A stretch of 7,102 nt of DNA, taken from assembly GCA_002394525.1 (NCBI GenBank), contig DGUF01000101.1:349-7450 (forward strand), given 5' to 3'. The DNA comes from Lachnospiraceae bacterium UBA4317. Its GTDB lineage: Bacteria > Bacillota_A > Clostridia > Lachnospirales > Lachnospiraceae. A program made the position numbers and the translations under genes. The notes under the pieces were generated by a model. The model was not told the origin of the DNA. It made no database searches and worked only from the letters and a program-made list of their open reading frames with translations. Positions 1-4,953 of this stretch are shown in pieces (position 1 is the stretch's first letter; every line of letters begins with the position of its first letter).

Positions 1-21
1 GGGCCCGCGGCACAGGCACCG

Positions 22-58
22 GAGTAAAAAAAACGCTATCGAGCGTTTTTTTTTACTC
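22..58. terminator. Bidirectional intrinsic terminator hairpin
   Basis: A long uninterrupted stem is visible. GAGT, eight A and CGCT (22-37) pair with AGCG, a run of nine T and ACTC (42-58) around the four-base loop ATCG. The A-run on one arm and T-run on the other give a U-tract in either direction. It probably ends the gene lying left of the window and insulates the lipoprotein gene that follows. No coding sequence is seen from 1 to 195. Confidence 0.85.
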
Positions 59-195
59 TTTTTTCTAAGTTATGTCTAAGGATGCACTGCTAAGATAGGT
101 TCAGTCACAGAGATAAAAGAACAGCAGCAAACAGAAAAAGAAAGATCTGAAGCGTGATATTCCAGGCAGCATTTGGAAAGGACGGATATTTAGAG

Positions 196-1971
196 ATGAA
201 GGCAAATGAACTCAGAAAGAAATTCAGGATCGTGATCACCGGGATGGCGTTGGCAGCGCTCGTGGCCACAACAGCGGCCTGTGGCTCACAGTCATCAGCG
301 GTGGCCGGCGGCAGTGAAGTGTCGGCGGAGCAGGAAAATACAGGTACAGCGCAGGAAGCAGCGGCGGCGGAAGCCAAAGACAGCGCAGGGGCAGAGGCTG
401 CAGACAGCATTGAGTCAGGGAATACGGCCGGAGAGGCCGCGGCAGAAGCGGGAGCAGCCGCAGAGGCAGGGGATGCCGCAGAGACGGGATCGTCTGCAGC
501 GGCGGGTGCCGCTGTGGAAGCCGGGACCGGGCCTGCGAAGGAGTCGGTCGAGATCAGTGAGACCATCGAGAACTCGGAGGCCGGCGGTCATGCCATCCTG
601 GCTGACGGGGAGGAGGTTTCCTATGCCAATACGGCCGTGACCAAGACCGGTGACTCCGACCAGGGCGATGAGGCGGATTTCTACGGGGATAACGCGGCAG
701 TCTTCGCGACCAACGGCGGGACCCTGAATCTGTCCGACATGGTCGTTGAGACCAATGGCACCCATGCCAACGGCGTGTTCAGCTACGGCGAGGGGACGAC
801 CGTCAATATCTCCGATTCCTATATCGAGACCAGCGGCAACTGCTCCGGCGGCCTGATGACTACAGGCGGCGGGACCATGAACGCTGAGAACCTGACCATC
901 ACGACCAGCGGCAACTCCTCGGCGGCGATCCGGTCCGACCGGGGCGGCGGCACGGTCACGGTGACCGGCGGGACCTATACGACCAGCGGGACAGGATCTC
1001 CGGTCATCTATTCCACGGCGGATATCACAGTCAACGACGCACAGCTCGAGTCCACGGCCTCCCAGGGGGTCGTCGTGGAGGGCCAAAACTCCGTGACCCT
1101 CAACAATGTAGATCTTGTGGCGGATAATAATACCAAGAACGGAGACAAGTCCGACTATTATCAGGCGGTCATGATCTATCAGTCCATGTCCGGCGATGCG
1201 GCGGAGGGAACATCTTCCTTTACGATGAACGGCGGGACCCTGACCAATGCCAATGGAGATATTTTCTTTGTCAATAATACCGCGACGACGATCGACCTGA
1301 GCGGGGCGGAGATCGTCAACAATGGAGACGGCGTCTTCCTGCGGGCGGAGGCGGCCGGCTGGGGCAGTGAGGGCTCCAACGGCGGCCATGTCAACATGAC
1401 GGCCTCGGCCCAGAAGATCAACGGTGATATGGTCGTCGACGAGATATCTGAGCTGAACCTGTATCTGAAAGAGGCCTCCACCTTCACGGGAGCCGTCAAC
1501 AGTGACGGGGCAGCGGGCAGTGTCTATGTGGAAATCGAGGACGGATCCAAATGGGTCCTGACCGGAGATTCCTATATCACCGGTCTGACTTGCTCCGCGG
1601 ATGCGATCGATCTGAACGGATATACCCTGCATGTGGGAGATGAGACTTACGAGGCCGGGACGGCTTCGACCGGCCAGGCGATCGAATTTACCCTCTCCTC
1701 AGGCAGCGGAGACGGCATGGGAGGTCCCGGAGGGGCTCCTGACGGAAACGGAATGGGCCCCGGCGGAAACAATGGTTCCGAACCTCCCGCGAAGCCTGAC
1801 GAAAACGGAATGGGCCCCGGCGGAAACAATGGTTCCGAGCCTCCCGCGAAGCCCGACGGAAACGGAATGGGTCCCGGAGGGAACAATGGCTCCGAGCCTC
1901 CTGCCAAGCCGGATGGAAGCAGCTCCGGATCTACAGCGCAGACAGAGAGCGCTGTATCGGAGGAGCAGTAA
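196..1971 (+). CDS. Secreted lipoprotein with beta-helix-like repeats
   Basis: The 591-residue product is probably an exported, membrane-anchored surface protein. The first 28 residues have a basic n-region (KANELRKKFR), a hydrophobic core and a lipobox-like TAAC with Cys at 29. The ATG at 196 is preferred over the in-frame GTG at 154 because the signal peptide begins there and GGAAAGGA lies at 175-182, about 13 bases upstream (slightly long). Residues 30-126 are a low-complexity Ala/Glu/Gly linker. Residues about 130-485 are Gly/Thr/Ser/Asn-rich short strands of the type GGTLNLSDMVVETNG and GGGTMNAENLTITTSG, typical of right-handed parallel beta-helix or adhesin-like proteins. Residues about 500-591 are a Gly/Pro/Asn tail with three 19-residue repeats. 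No catalytic motif is seen. A carbohydrate-binding or adhesin role is possible from the fold but unproven. It stands alone between two hairpins. Confidence 0.85.
   Translation: MKANELRKKFRIVITGMALAALVATTAACGSQSSAVAGGSEVSAEQENTGTAQEAAAAEAKDSAGAEAADSIESGNTAGEAAAEAGAAAEAGDAAETGSSAAAGAAVEAGTGPAKESVEISETIENSEAGGHAILADGEEVSYANTAVTKTGDSDQGDEADFYGDNAAVFATNGGTLNLSDMVVETNGTHANGVFSYGEGTTVNISDSYIETSGNCSGGLMTTGGGTMNAENLTITTSGNSSAAIRSDRGGGTVTVTGGTYTTSGTGSPVIYSTADITVNDAQLESTASQGVVVEGQNSVTLNNVDLVADNNTKNGDKSDYYQAVMIYQSMSGDAAEGTSSFTMNGGTLTNANGDIFFVNNTATTIDLSGAEIVNNGDGVFLRAEAAGWGSEGSNGGHVNMTASAQKINGDMVVDEISELNLYLKEASTFTGAVNSDGAAGSVYVEIEDGSKWVLTGDSYITGLTCSADAIDLNGYTLHVGDETYEAGTASTGQAIEFTLSSGSGDGMGGPGGAPDGNGMGPGGNNGSEPPAKPDENGMGPGGNNGSEPPAKPDGNGMGPGGNNGSEPPAKPDGSSSGSTAQTESAVSEEQ
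1741..1911 (+). repeat. Three 57-bp in-frame tandem repeats in lipoprotein tail
   Basis: Units at 1741-1797, 1798-1854 and 1855-1911 each encode Asp-(Gly/Glu)-Asn-Gly-Met-Gly-Pro-Gly-Gly-Asn-Asn-Gly-Ser-Glu-Pro-Pro-Ala-Lys-Pro. The first two units are nearly identical in DNA. The third differs mainly at silent third positions (GGT for GGC, GGA for GGC, GCC for GCG), so it is the oldest or most diverged copy. The unit is a multiple of three, so gain or loss of copies would keep the frame. Confidence 0.95.
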
Positions 1972-2072
1972 AGGAGTATAGTTGCAGAACCTTTGAATTG
2001 CGAGATGAACTGCGCTGTGCCCCAAATAATATATACAGTTTTTGTGAGGACAGAAAAGTCTTGCAGCAAATG

Positions 2073-2125
2073 AAAAAGCAGGTTATCATAGTACTGGAAA
2101 CTGGTACTATTATAACCTGCTTTTT
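2073..2125. terminator. Long inverted repeat, terminator and possible hicAB operator
   Basis: The arms 2073-2094 and 2104-2125 pair over 22 positions with one mismatch (C2087 opposite T2111) around a 9-base loop. The outer arms are AAAAAGCAGG and CCTGCTTTTT, so either strand yields a stem followed by a U-run. It lies 101 bases after the lipoprotein stop and 45 bases before the hicA start, so it can end the lipoprotein transcript. The right arm touches the -35 candidate of hicA, so it could also be a palindromic binding site for the HicB ribbon-helix-helix domain; that second role is inference. Confidence 0.7.
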
Positions 2126-2151
2126 GTACTGATTTAGTCGGAAAATAATAT
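2124..2151 (+). promoter_or_regulatory. Candidate promoter of hicAB
   Basis: TTGTAC (2124-2129) and TAATAT (2146-2151) are separated by 16 bases and lie about 20 bases upstream of the hicA ATG. Matches to consensus are only 3/6 and 4/6, so this is a weak candidate. It is supported mostly by being directly downstream of the hairpin and upstream of the AAAGGGG ribosome binding site at 2155-2161. Confidence 0.35.
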
Positions 2152-2170
2152 TTGAAAGGGGCCGCTTTAT

Positions 2171-2437
2171 ATGCCATCAAAAGAGAAGCTCATGAGAAAG
2201 CTGTTCCAGAAAAGACTACCACGTAATTTCACCAAACAGGAGTTGGCAGCGCTCCTTTCGCAATGTGGATGCCTCATGGGAAAAGGCGGACGGGGATCCG
2301 GGATTCGTTTTTTTCACGAACGGACAGAAAGGATTCTTGCATTTGACGAACCGCATCCGGGAAATGAATTATATCCGTATCAAGTGAAGATGGTCAGGCA
2401 ATTTCTGATAGAGGTTGGAGAATACAGGGAGGATTAA
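2171..2437 (+). CDS. hicA: HicA-family mRNA interferase toxin (variant active site)
   Basis: This 88-residue protein resembles HicA toxins, small double-stranded-RNA-binding-fold ribonucleases that cut mRNA and are blocked by HicB. Visible family features are an N-terminal helix (TKQELAALLSQCGC, residues 21-34), a basic Gly-rich stretch with GSG (42-44), the strand IRFFHE (45-50), then PHPG (61-64) and a C-terminal helix starting YQVKMVRQFL (70-79). The usual form is Gly-Ser followed by an Asn/His-His pair bearing the catalytic His; here GSGI is found instead. A known-looking subgroup has GSxxxFxH with a later PHPG, which fits. The ATG is preceded by AAAGGGG at good distance. hicB starts 3 bases after the stop, so the two are co-translated. 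Base composition is richer in A+T than the flanking genes, suggesting transfer. Confidence 0.82.
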   Translation: MPSKEKLMRKLFQKRLPRNFTKQELAALLSQCGCLMGKGGRGSGIRFFHERTERILAFDEPHPGNELYPYQVKMVRQFLIEVGEYRED

Positions 2438-2440
2438 GCT

Positions 2441-2782
2441 ATGATGGAGTACAGGGGATATCATGCCTGGATCAGATATTCAGATGAGGACAGAATGTTC
2501 GTAGGAGAGGTATTTGGAATTAATGACAGACTGGGCTTTCATGGGACTTCTGTGGAAGAACTGGAAAAGACATTCCACCAGGCTGTAGATAATTATCTGG
2601 AGATGTGTAAGGAGTTCGGAAAAGAGCCTGAGAAGGAGTATAAGGGGAAATTCAATGTGAGGATTCCTCCCATGCTGCACAGGGCCGCCGCTTATTATGC
2701 AAAGCAGCAGGAAATGTCCCTGAATGAGTTTGTGATCGTGGCGATCCGGAATGAATGTACCAGGATGGGTATGCAGGCGTGA
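2441..2782 (+). CDS. hicB: HicB-family antitoxin with C-terminal DNA-binding domain
   Basis: This 113-residue protein is the expected antitoxin partner of the upstream toxin. Residues 1-66 match the HicB partial RNase-H-like fold: a YHAWIRYSDEDRMFVGEV strand pair, GINDRLGFHGTSVEELEKTF and a helix AVDNYLEMCKEFGKEP. Residues 68-108 (KGKFNVRIPPMLHRAAAYYA, then the helix SLNEFVIVAIRNEC) match a ribbon-helix-helix domain, which would bind DNA and autoregulate the pair. AGGGAGG (2426-2432) inside the hicA 3' end sits 8 bases before the ATG at 2441; an ATG directly after it at 2444 is an alternative that would remove one residue. The gap to hicA is only 3 bases. Confidence 0.9.
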   Translation: MMEYRGYHAWIRYSDEDRMFVGEVFGINDRLGFHGTSVEELEKTFHQAVDNYLEMCKEFGKEPEKEYKGKFNVRIPPMLHRAAAYYAKQQEMSLNEFVIVAIRNECTRMGMQA

Positions 2783-2863
2783 AAAGGCGGTACAGGAACC
2801 GTCAGGATTTTTTCTGCACAAAGGTGAGTTCATGGAAAGTGTCATAAAAAGAGGCTTTTACTG

Positions 2864-2911
2864 AAAAACAGGGCCCGGACAGGCAGTCAGCCTTCCCGGG
2901 CCCTGTTTTTT
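2864..2911. terminator. Bidirectional terminator between convergent genes
   Basis: AAAAACAGGGCCCGG (2864-2878) is perfectly complementary to CCGGGCCCTGTTTTT (2896-2910). Inside it, AGGC (2881-2884) and GCCT (2890-2893) can extend the stem around the loop AGTCA. A-runs and T-runs on both sides let it stop transcription of hicAB from the left and of the CBS-ACT gene from the right, 12 bases past that gene's stop. Confidence 0.93.
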
Positions 2912-2922
2912 CAGGCAGTTTT

Positions 2923-3603
2923 TTACACGTCAAAGGTTCGGGTCGTGCCGAACTTGGTGGTCTGTGTGACGTTGTTGAGCTTGTAGCCCGCGTCGACGAG
3001 GATCTGGACCATGCTTTTGACGGAGATCTCTCCGGTCGCCTTGACGACGCACTCGGTGCCGCGGCCCTTGGTGTGGTAGACGGCCAGGGCCTCCATGTTG
3101 GCCTCGTTGTCGGCCAGGAGCTGGGCGATGCCGGCGAAGAAGCCGGGGCGGTCGTCGCACTGGAAGACGAAGCGGGTGCCCTGGTGCTTGTAGCCGAGCA
3201 GGTCGGTGAAGGCCTGGAAGATGTCCTTCTCGGTGATGATGCCGAGGACGCGGGAGTCCTCATCAATGACAGGGAGGACGGAGATGCCCTCGTCGAGCAT
3301 CTTCTGGGCGGCTTCTTCGATAAAGGCTTCGGGACCGATGGTCTTGACGTCTTTGAGCATGATGTCTTTGACCCTGGTCTTGCTCAGCAGGTAGTTGAGC
3401 TCATAGATGGACAGGGAGGTGGCGTTGGCGCCGCTGGCCTCGGTCACAAGGCCTCCGGTCACGAGGCCGATGAGCTGTCCTTTGTCATTGACGATGGGCA
3501 GGCGGTGGAAGTGTCCCTTGGACATGATATCCACGGCCTTGGAGATCTTGACGTCATCTGTGATCGTGATCGGGTCTTTGGTCATATGGTCTTTTACGTA
3601 CAT
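2923..3603 (-). CDS. CBS-CBS-ACT regulatory protein, AcuB-like
   Basis: The product has 226 residues and no transmembrane segment, so it is cytoplasmic. CBS domain 1 covers about residues 1-58 (VKDHMTKDPITITDDVKISK, then HRLPIVNDKGQLIGLVT). CBS domain 2 covers about 77-133 (RVKDIMLKDVKTIGPEAF, then SVLPVIDEDSRVLGIITEKD). An ACT domain follows at about 143-214 with the typical DRPGFFAGIAQLLADNEANM at 151-170. CBS pairs usually bind adenosine nucleotides and ACT domains usually bind amino acids. The order and length match AcuB-type proteins, but acetoin use is not supported by the neighbours. The ATG at 3603-3601 has an excellent AGGAGGG (3615-3609) five bases upstream. It lies downstream of and co-directional with livF, which suggests sensing linked to branched-chain amino acid uptake; that is inference. 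Confidence 0.9.
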   Translation of the reverse strand: MYVKDHMTKDPITITDDVKISKAVDIMSKGHFHRLPIVNDKGQLIGLVTGGLVTEASGANATSLSIYELNYLLSKTRVKDIMLKDVKTIGPEAFIEEAAQKMLDEGISVLPVIDEDSRVLGIITEKDIFQAFTDLLGYKHQGTRFVFQCDDRPGFFAGIAQLLADNEANMEALAVYHTKGRGTECVVKATGEISVKSMVQILVDAGYKLNNVTQTTKFGTTRTFDV

Positions 3604-3630
3604 AAAATCCCTCCTGCTTTATTCGTTTAA

Positions 3631-3648
3631 GATGAGCAGCTGCTCGTC
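3631..3648. promoter_or_regulatory. Palindrome in CBS-ACT leader, possible operator
   Basis: GAGCAGCTGCTC at 3634-3645 is a perfect 12-bp palindrome, and it extends to 18 bp (3631-3648) with one G/T mismatch on each side of the core. It lies 28-45 bases upstream of the CBS-ACT start. A dimeric regulator site or a leader hairpin are both possible. No partner regulator is in the window. Confidence 0.4.
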
Positions 3649-3700
3649 ATGCGGGCCGCAGAATGAATGGCGGTCCTTCGTGTTGACATCTCTTGTTATC

Positions 3701-3730
3701 TCTGATCTTTACTGATCTTCACTGATGTGC
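3701..3730. repeat. Three 10-bp direct repeats
   Basis: TCTGATCTTT, ACTGATCTTC and ACTGATGTGC follow each other without gaps; the core CTGAT recurs at exactly 10-bp spacing. Such spacing places the cores on the same face of the helix, as in some operator arrays, but three degenerate copies may also be chance or slippage. They lie about 100 bases upstream of the CBS-ACT start. Confidence 0.4.
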
Positions 3731-3760
3731 GGGGGCTGCGGTCAGCACTTTCGCGCATCA

Positions 3761-3791
3761 GTGTGACAGGGTGCCTGGCCCCTTGTCACAC
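3761..3791. repeat. 31-bp palindromic intergenic element, copy A
   Basis: GTGTGACA (3761-3768) and TGTCACAC (3784-3791) are perfect inverted arms. On the minus-strand transcript the stem is 11 bp (GTGTGAC-AGGG with CCCTGTCACAC) with one bulged A and the 8-base loop GCCAGGCA. There is no T-run, so it is not a classical terminator. It matches the element at 4913-4943 in length and at 27 of 31 positions. It resembles REP-type palindromic units of intercistronic regions; a named family cannot be assigned from sequence alone. Confidence 0.8.
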
Positions 3792-3818
3792 AGGCTCCTT
3801 GACACAGGCTCCCTGACA
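3791..3818. repeat. 14-bp tandem direct repeat
   Basis: CAGGCTCCTTGACA (3791-3804) is followed directly by CAGGCTCCCTGACA (3805-3818), with one difference. It abuts the right arm of the palindromic element and shares its TGACA-type ends, so it may be a decayed part of the same repeat family. Confidence 0.7.
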
Positions 3819-3896
3819 GACACATCCGGGTCCGGGGATGGCTGAATGAGTCAGGCCTGTCCGGATTCGGTCCGTCTTTCCTGCCAGCATCAGCGG

Positions 3897-3954
3897 CAGC
3901 CAAAGAAGAGGAAAGGCGTCAGGGGTCAGCCAAAGAGGATAGGCGTCTGGGGGT
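3897..3954. repeat. Imperfect 28-30-bp duplication at the livF 3' end
   Basis: Copy 1 (3897-3926) and copy 2 (3927-3954) both begin CAGCCAAAGA, continue with a purine-rich GGA stretch, and end GGCGTC, then one A or T, then GGGGT. A third start, CAGCC, follows at 3955. The last base of copy 2 is the final base of the livF stop codon. It looks like a local tandem duplication adjoining the gene end. Confidence 0.7.
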
Positions 3955-4658
3955 CAGCCTCCCAGGTAGGCCTTGCGGACGCGTTCGTCTCTGGCCAGGC
4001 CTTCGCCGGTGCCCTCGAGGGTGATCCGGCCGGTCTCCAGGACGTAGGCCCTGTTGGCGATGGCCAAGGCGCGCTTGGCGTTCTGTTCGACCAGCAGGAT
4101 GGTGGTGCCTTTTTTGTTGATCTCCTCGATGATCTGGAAGATCTCCGAGACCAGGAGGGGAGAGAGGCCCATGGAGGGCTCGTCCAGCAGCAGGATGGAG
4201 GGCTTTGCCATCAGGGCGCGGCCCATGGCCAGCATCTGCTGTTCACCGCCGGAGAGTGTGCCGGCGGCCTGGGTGCGGCGCTCGCCCAGACGGGGGAAGG
4301 TCTGGTAGACATCTTCGATCCCCTTGGCGATCTCGCCCTGGTCCTTGCGGAGGTAGGCGCCGAGGATGAGGTTTTCCTCGACGGTCTGCTGGGCGAAGAC
4401 GCGGCGGCCCTCCGGGACCTGAGCCAGGCCCAGGCTGACGATCTTGTGGGCGGGGATCTTTGTGAGCTCCTGGCCGTCCAGGGTGATGCTGCCCTCGGCT
4501 GCCTTGATCAGGCCGGAGATGGCATGCATGGTGGTCGTCTTGCCGGCGCCGTTGGCGCCGATCAGGGTCACGATCTCGCCGTCGCGGACCTCAAAGGAGA
4601 TGCCCTTGATCGCCTCGATCATGCCGTAGCGGACTTTCAGGTTTTCTACTTTCAGCAT
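3954..4658 (-). CDS. livF: Branched-chain amino acid ABC transporter ATPase LivF
   Basis: The 234-residue protein is one of two cytoplasmic ATPases that power a branched-chain amino acid (or related hydrophobic amino acid/amide) importer. Visible motifs are Walker A GANGAGKT (34-41), Q-loop Gln 80 in LAQVPEGRRVF, the ABC signature LSGGEQQ (135-141), Walker B ILLLDEP (155-161), and LLVEQNA (188-194). In the last, Gln replaces the usual switch His, a normal LivF trait. The end ERVRKAYLGG is also typical, as is the length. The ATG at 4658-4656 is preceded by AAGAGGAT. Unusually for a liv operon, 295 bp of repeat-rich DNA separates it from livG, so its translation is not coupled directly to livG. 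Codon use matches the other liv genes. Confidence 0.97.
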   Translation of the reverse strand: MLKVENLKVRYGMIEAIKGISFEVRDGEIVTLIGANGAGKTTTMHAISGLIKAAEGSITLDGQELTKIPAHKIVSLGLAQVPEGRRVFAQQTVEENLILGAYLRKDQGEIAKGIEDVYQTFPRLGERRTQAAGTLSGGEQQMLAMGRALMAKPSILLLDEPSMGLSPLLVSEIFQIIEEINKKGTTILLVEQNAKRALAIANRAYVLETGRITLEGTGEGLARDERVRKAYLGG

Positions 4659-4680
4659 ATATCTATCCTCTTGACGAACT

Positions 4681-4877
4681 TTGGCTTTTGGAAAAACAAG
4701 GTGTCTTTCAAAAAAGCAATGTGCTTTTCAAAAATCAGAGTGTCTTTCAAAAGGCAAAGTGCTTTTCAAAAATCAGAGTGTCTTTCAAAAAGGCAAAAGT
4801 GCTTTTCAAAAATCAGATTGTATTTCGAAATATCAAATTGGTTTTTCAAAAAACAAATTGTTTTTGACAAATCAAAT
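4681..4877. repeat. Array of about ten 20-bp A/T-tract repeats
   Basis: The livG-livF gap is filled by units of close to 20 bp, each with a T-run, C, and an A-run about 5-6 bp further on. Three units share the same 19 bases GTGCTTTTCAAAAATCAGA (4721-4739, 4759-4777, 4799-4817). They alternate with a second unit type of the form TGTCTTTCAAAAGGCAAA (4701, 4741, 4779), giving a higher-order period of 38-40 bp. Units at 4681-4700 and 4819-4877 are more diverged. The period is about two helical turns, so the tracts are in phase and the DNA may be curved. It is not a CRISPR array: the would-be spacers are themselves copies of the repeat. The repeat length is not a multiple of three, which argues against a coding role. 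Confidence 0.9.
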
Positions 4878-4912
4878 TGCAGGTCTGTGGTTTGTCTGTT
4901 TCCGGCGCTTTC

Positions 4913-4943
4913 GTGTGACACAGTGCCTGTCCCCCTGTCACAC
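4913..4943. repeat. 31-bp palindromic intergenic element, copy B
   Basis: GTGTGACA (4913-4920) and TGTCACAC (4936-4943) form perfect 8-bp inverted arms around a 15-base centre containing GTGCCTGTCCCCC. It begins 10 bases after the livG stop codon on the transcribed strand. It is the same length as copy A at 3761-3791, differs at four central positions, and the similarity continues outward (a short CTTTCG-type stretch precedes both). No T-run follows, so a role in RNA stability or partial attenuation between livG and livF is more likely than full termination; this is inference. Confidence 0.8.
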
Positions 4944-4953
4944 CCTTGGCTCA

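Larger units (their letters stand above)
3604..3953. other. 350-bp intergenic region rich in short repeats
   Basis: No credible gene is seen between the CBS-ACT gene and livF; open frames here are extensions of antisense frames over livF. From the CBS-ACT start outward it holds a ribosome binding site, a near-perfect palindrome (3631-3648), a 10-bp triplicate (3701-3730), a 31-bp palindromic element (3761-3791), a 14-bp tandem pair (3791-3818) and an imperfect 28-30-bp duplication that reaches the livF stop codon (3897-3954). No clear intrinsic terminator with a T-run follows livF, so read-through into the CBS-ACT gene is possible. No convincing minus-strand promoter was found. Confidence 0.7.

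Noticed and set aside
154..195. GTG at 154 as the start of the lipoprotein
   Set aside because: It would put 14 non-signal residues before a good signal peptide, and no ribosome binding site lies before it.
415..1632. Long minus-strand open frame (405 codons) opposite the lipoprotein
   Set aside because: It is a shadow of a gene with strong third-position bias; it has no plausible ribosome binding site or domain and mirrors the repeats of the real protein.
2802..3266. Minus-strand open frame of 154 codons overlapping the CBS-ACT gene
   Set aside because: Out of frame with the clear CBS-ACT protein and runs through the terminator; its Ser/Arg/Pro-rich product is typical of a frame-shifted shadow.
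3683..3711. Plus-strand TTGACA at 3683-3688 as a promoter
   Set aside because: No good -10 box lies 15-18 bases downstream and no plus-strand gene follows.
3761..3791. Palindrome A as the livF terminator
   Set aside because: The stem is not followed by a T-run on the transcribed strand and lies more than 160 bases past the stop codon.
4701..4877. CRISPR-like array with 19-base repeats about 38-40 bp apart
   Set aside because: The sequences between the exact repeats are related copies of the same 20-bp unit, not unique spacers, the repeats are too short and A/T-tract-like, and no cas gene is present.
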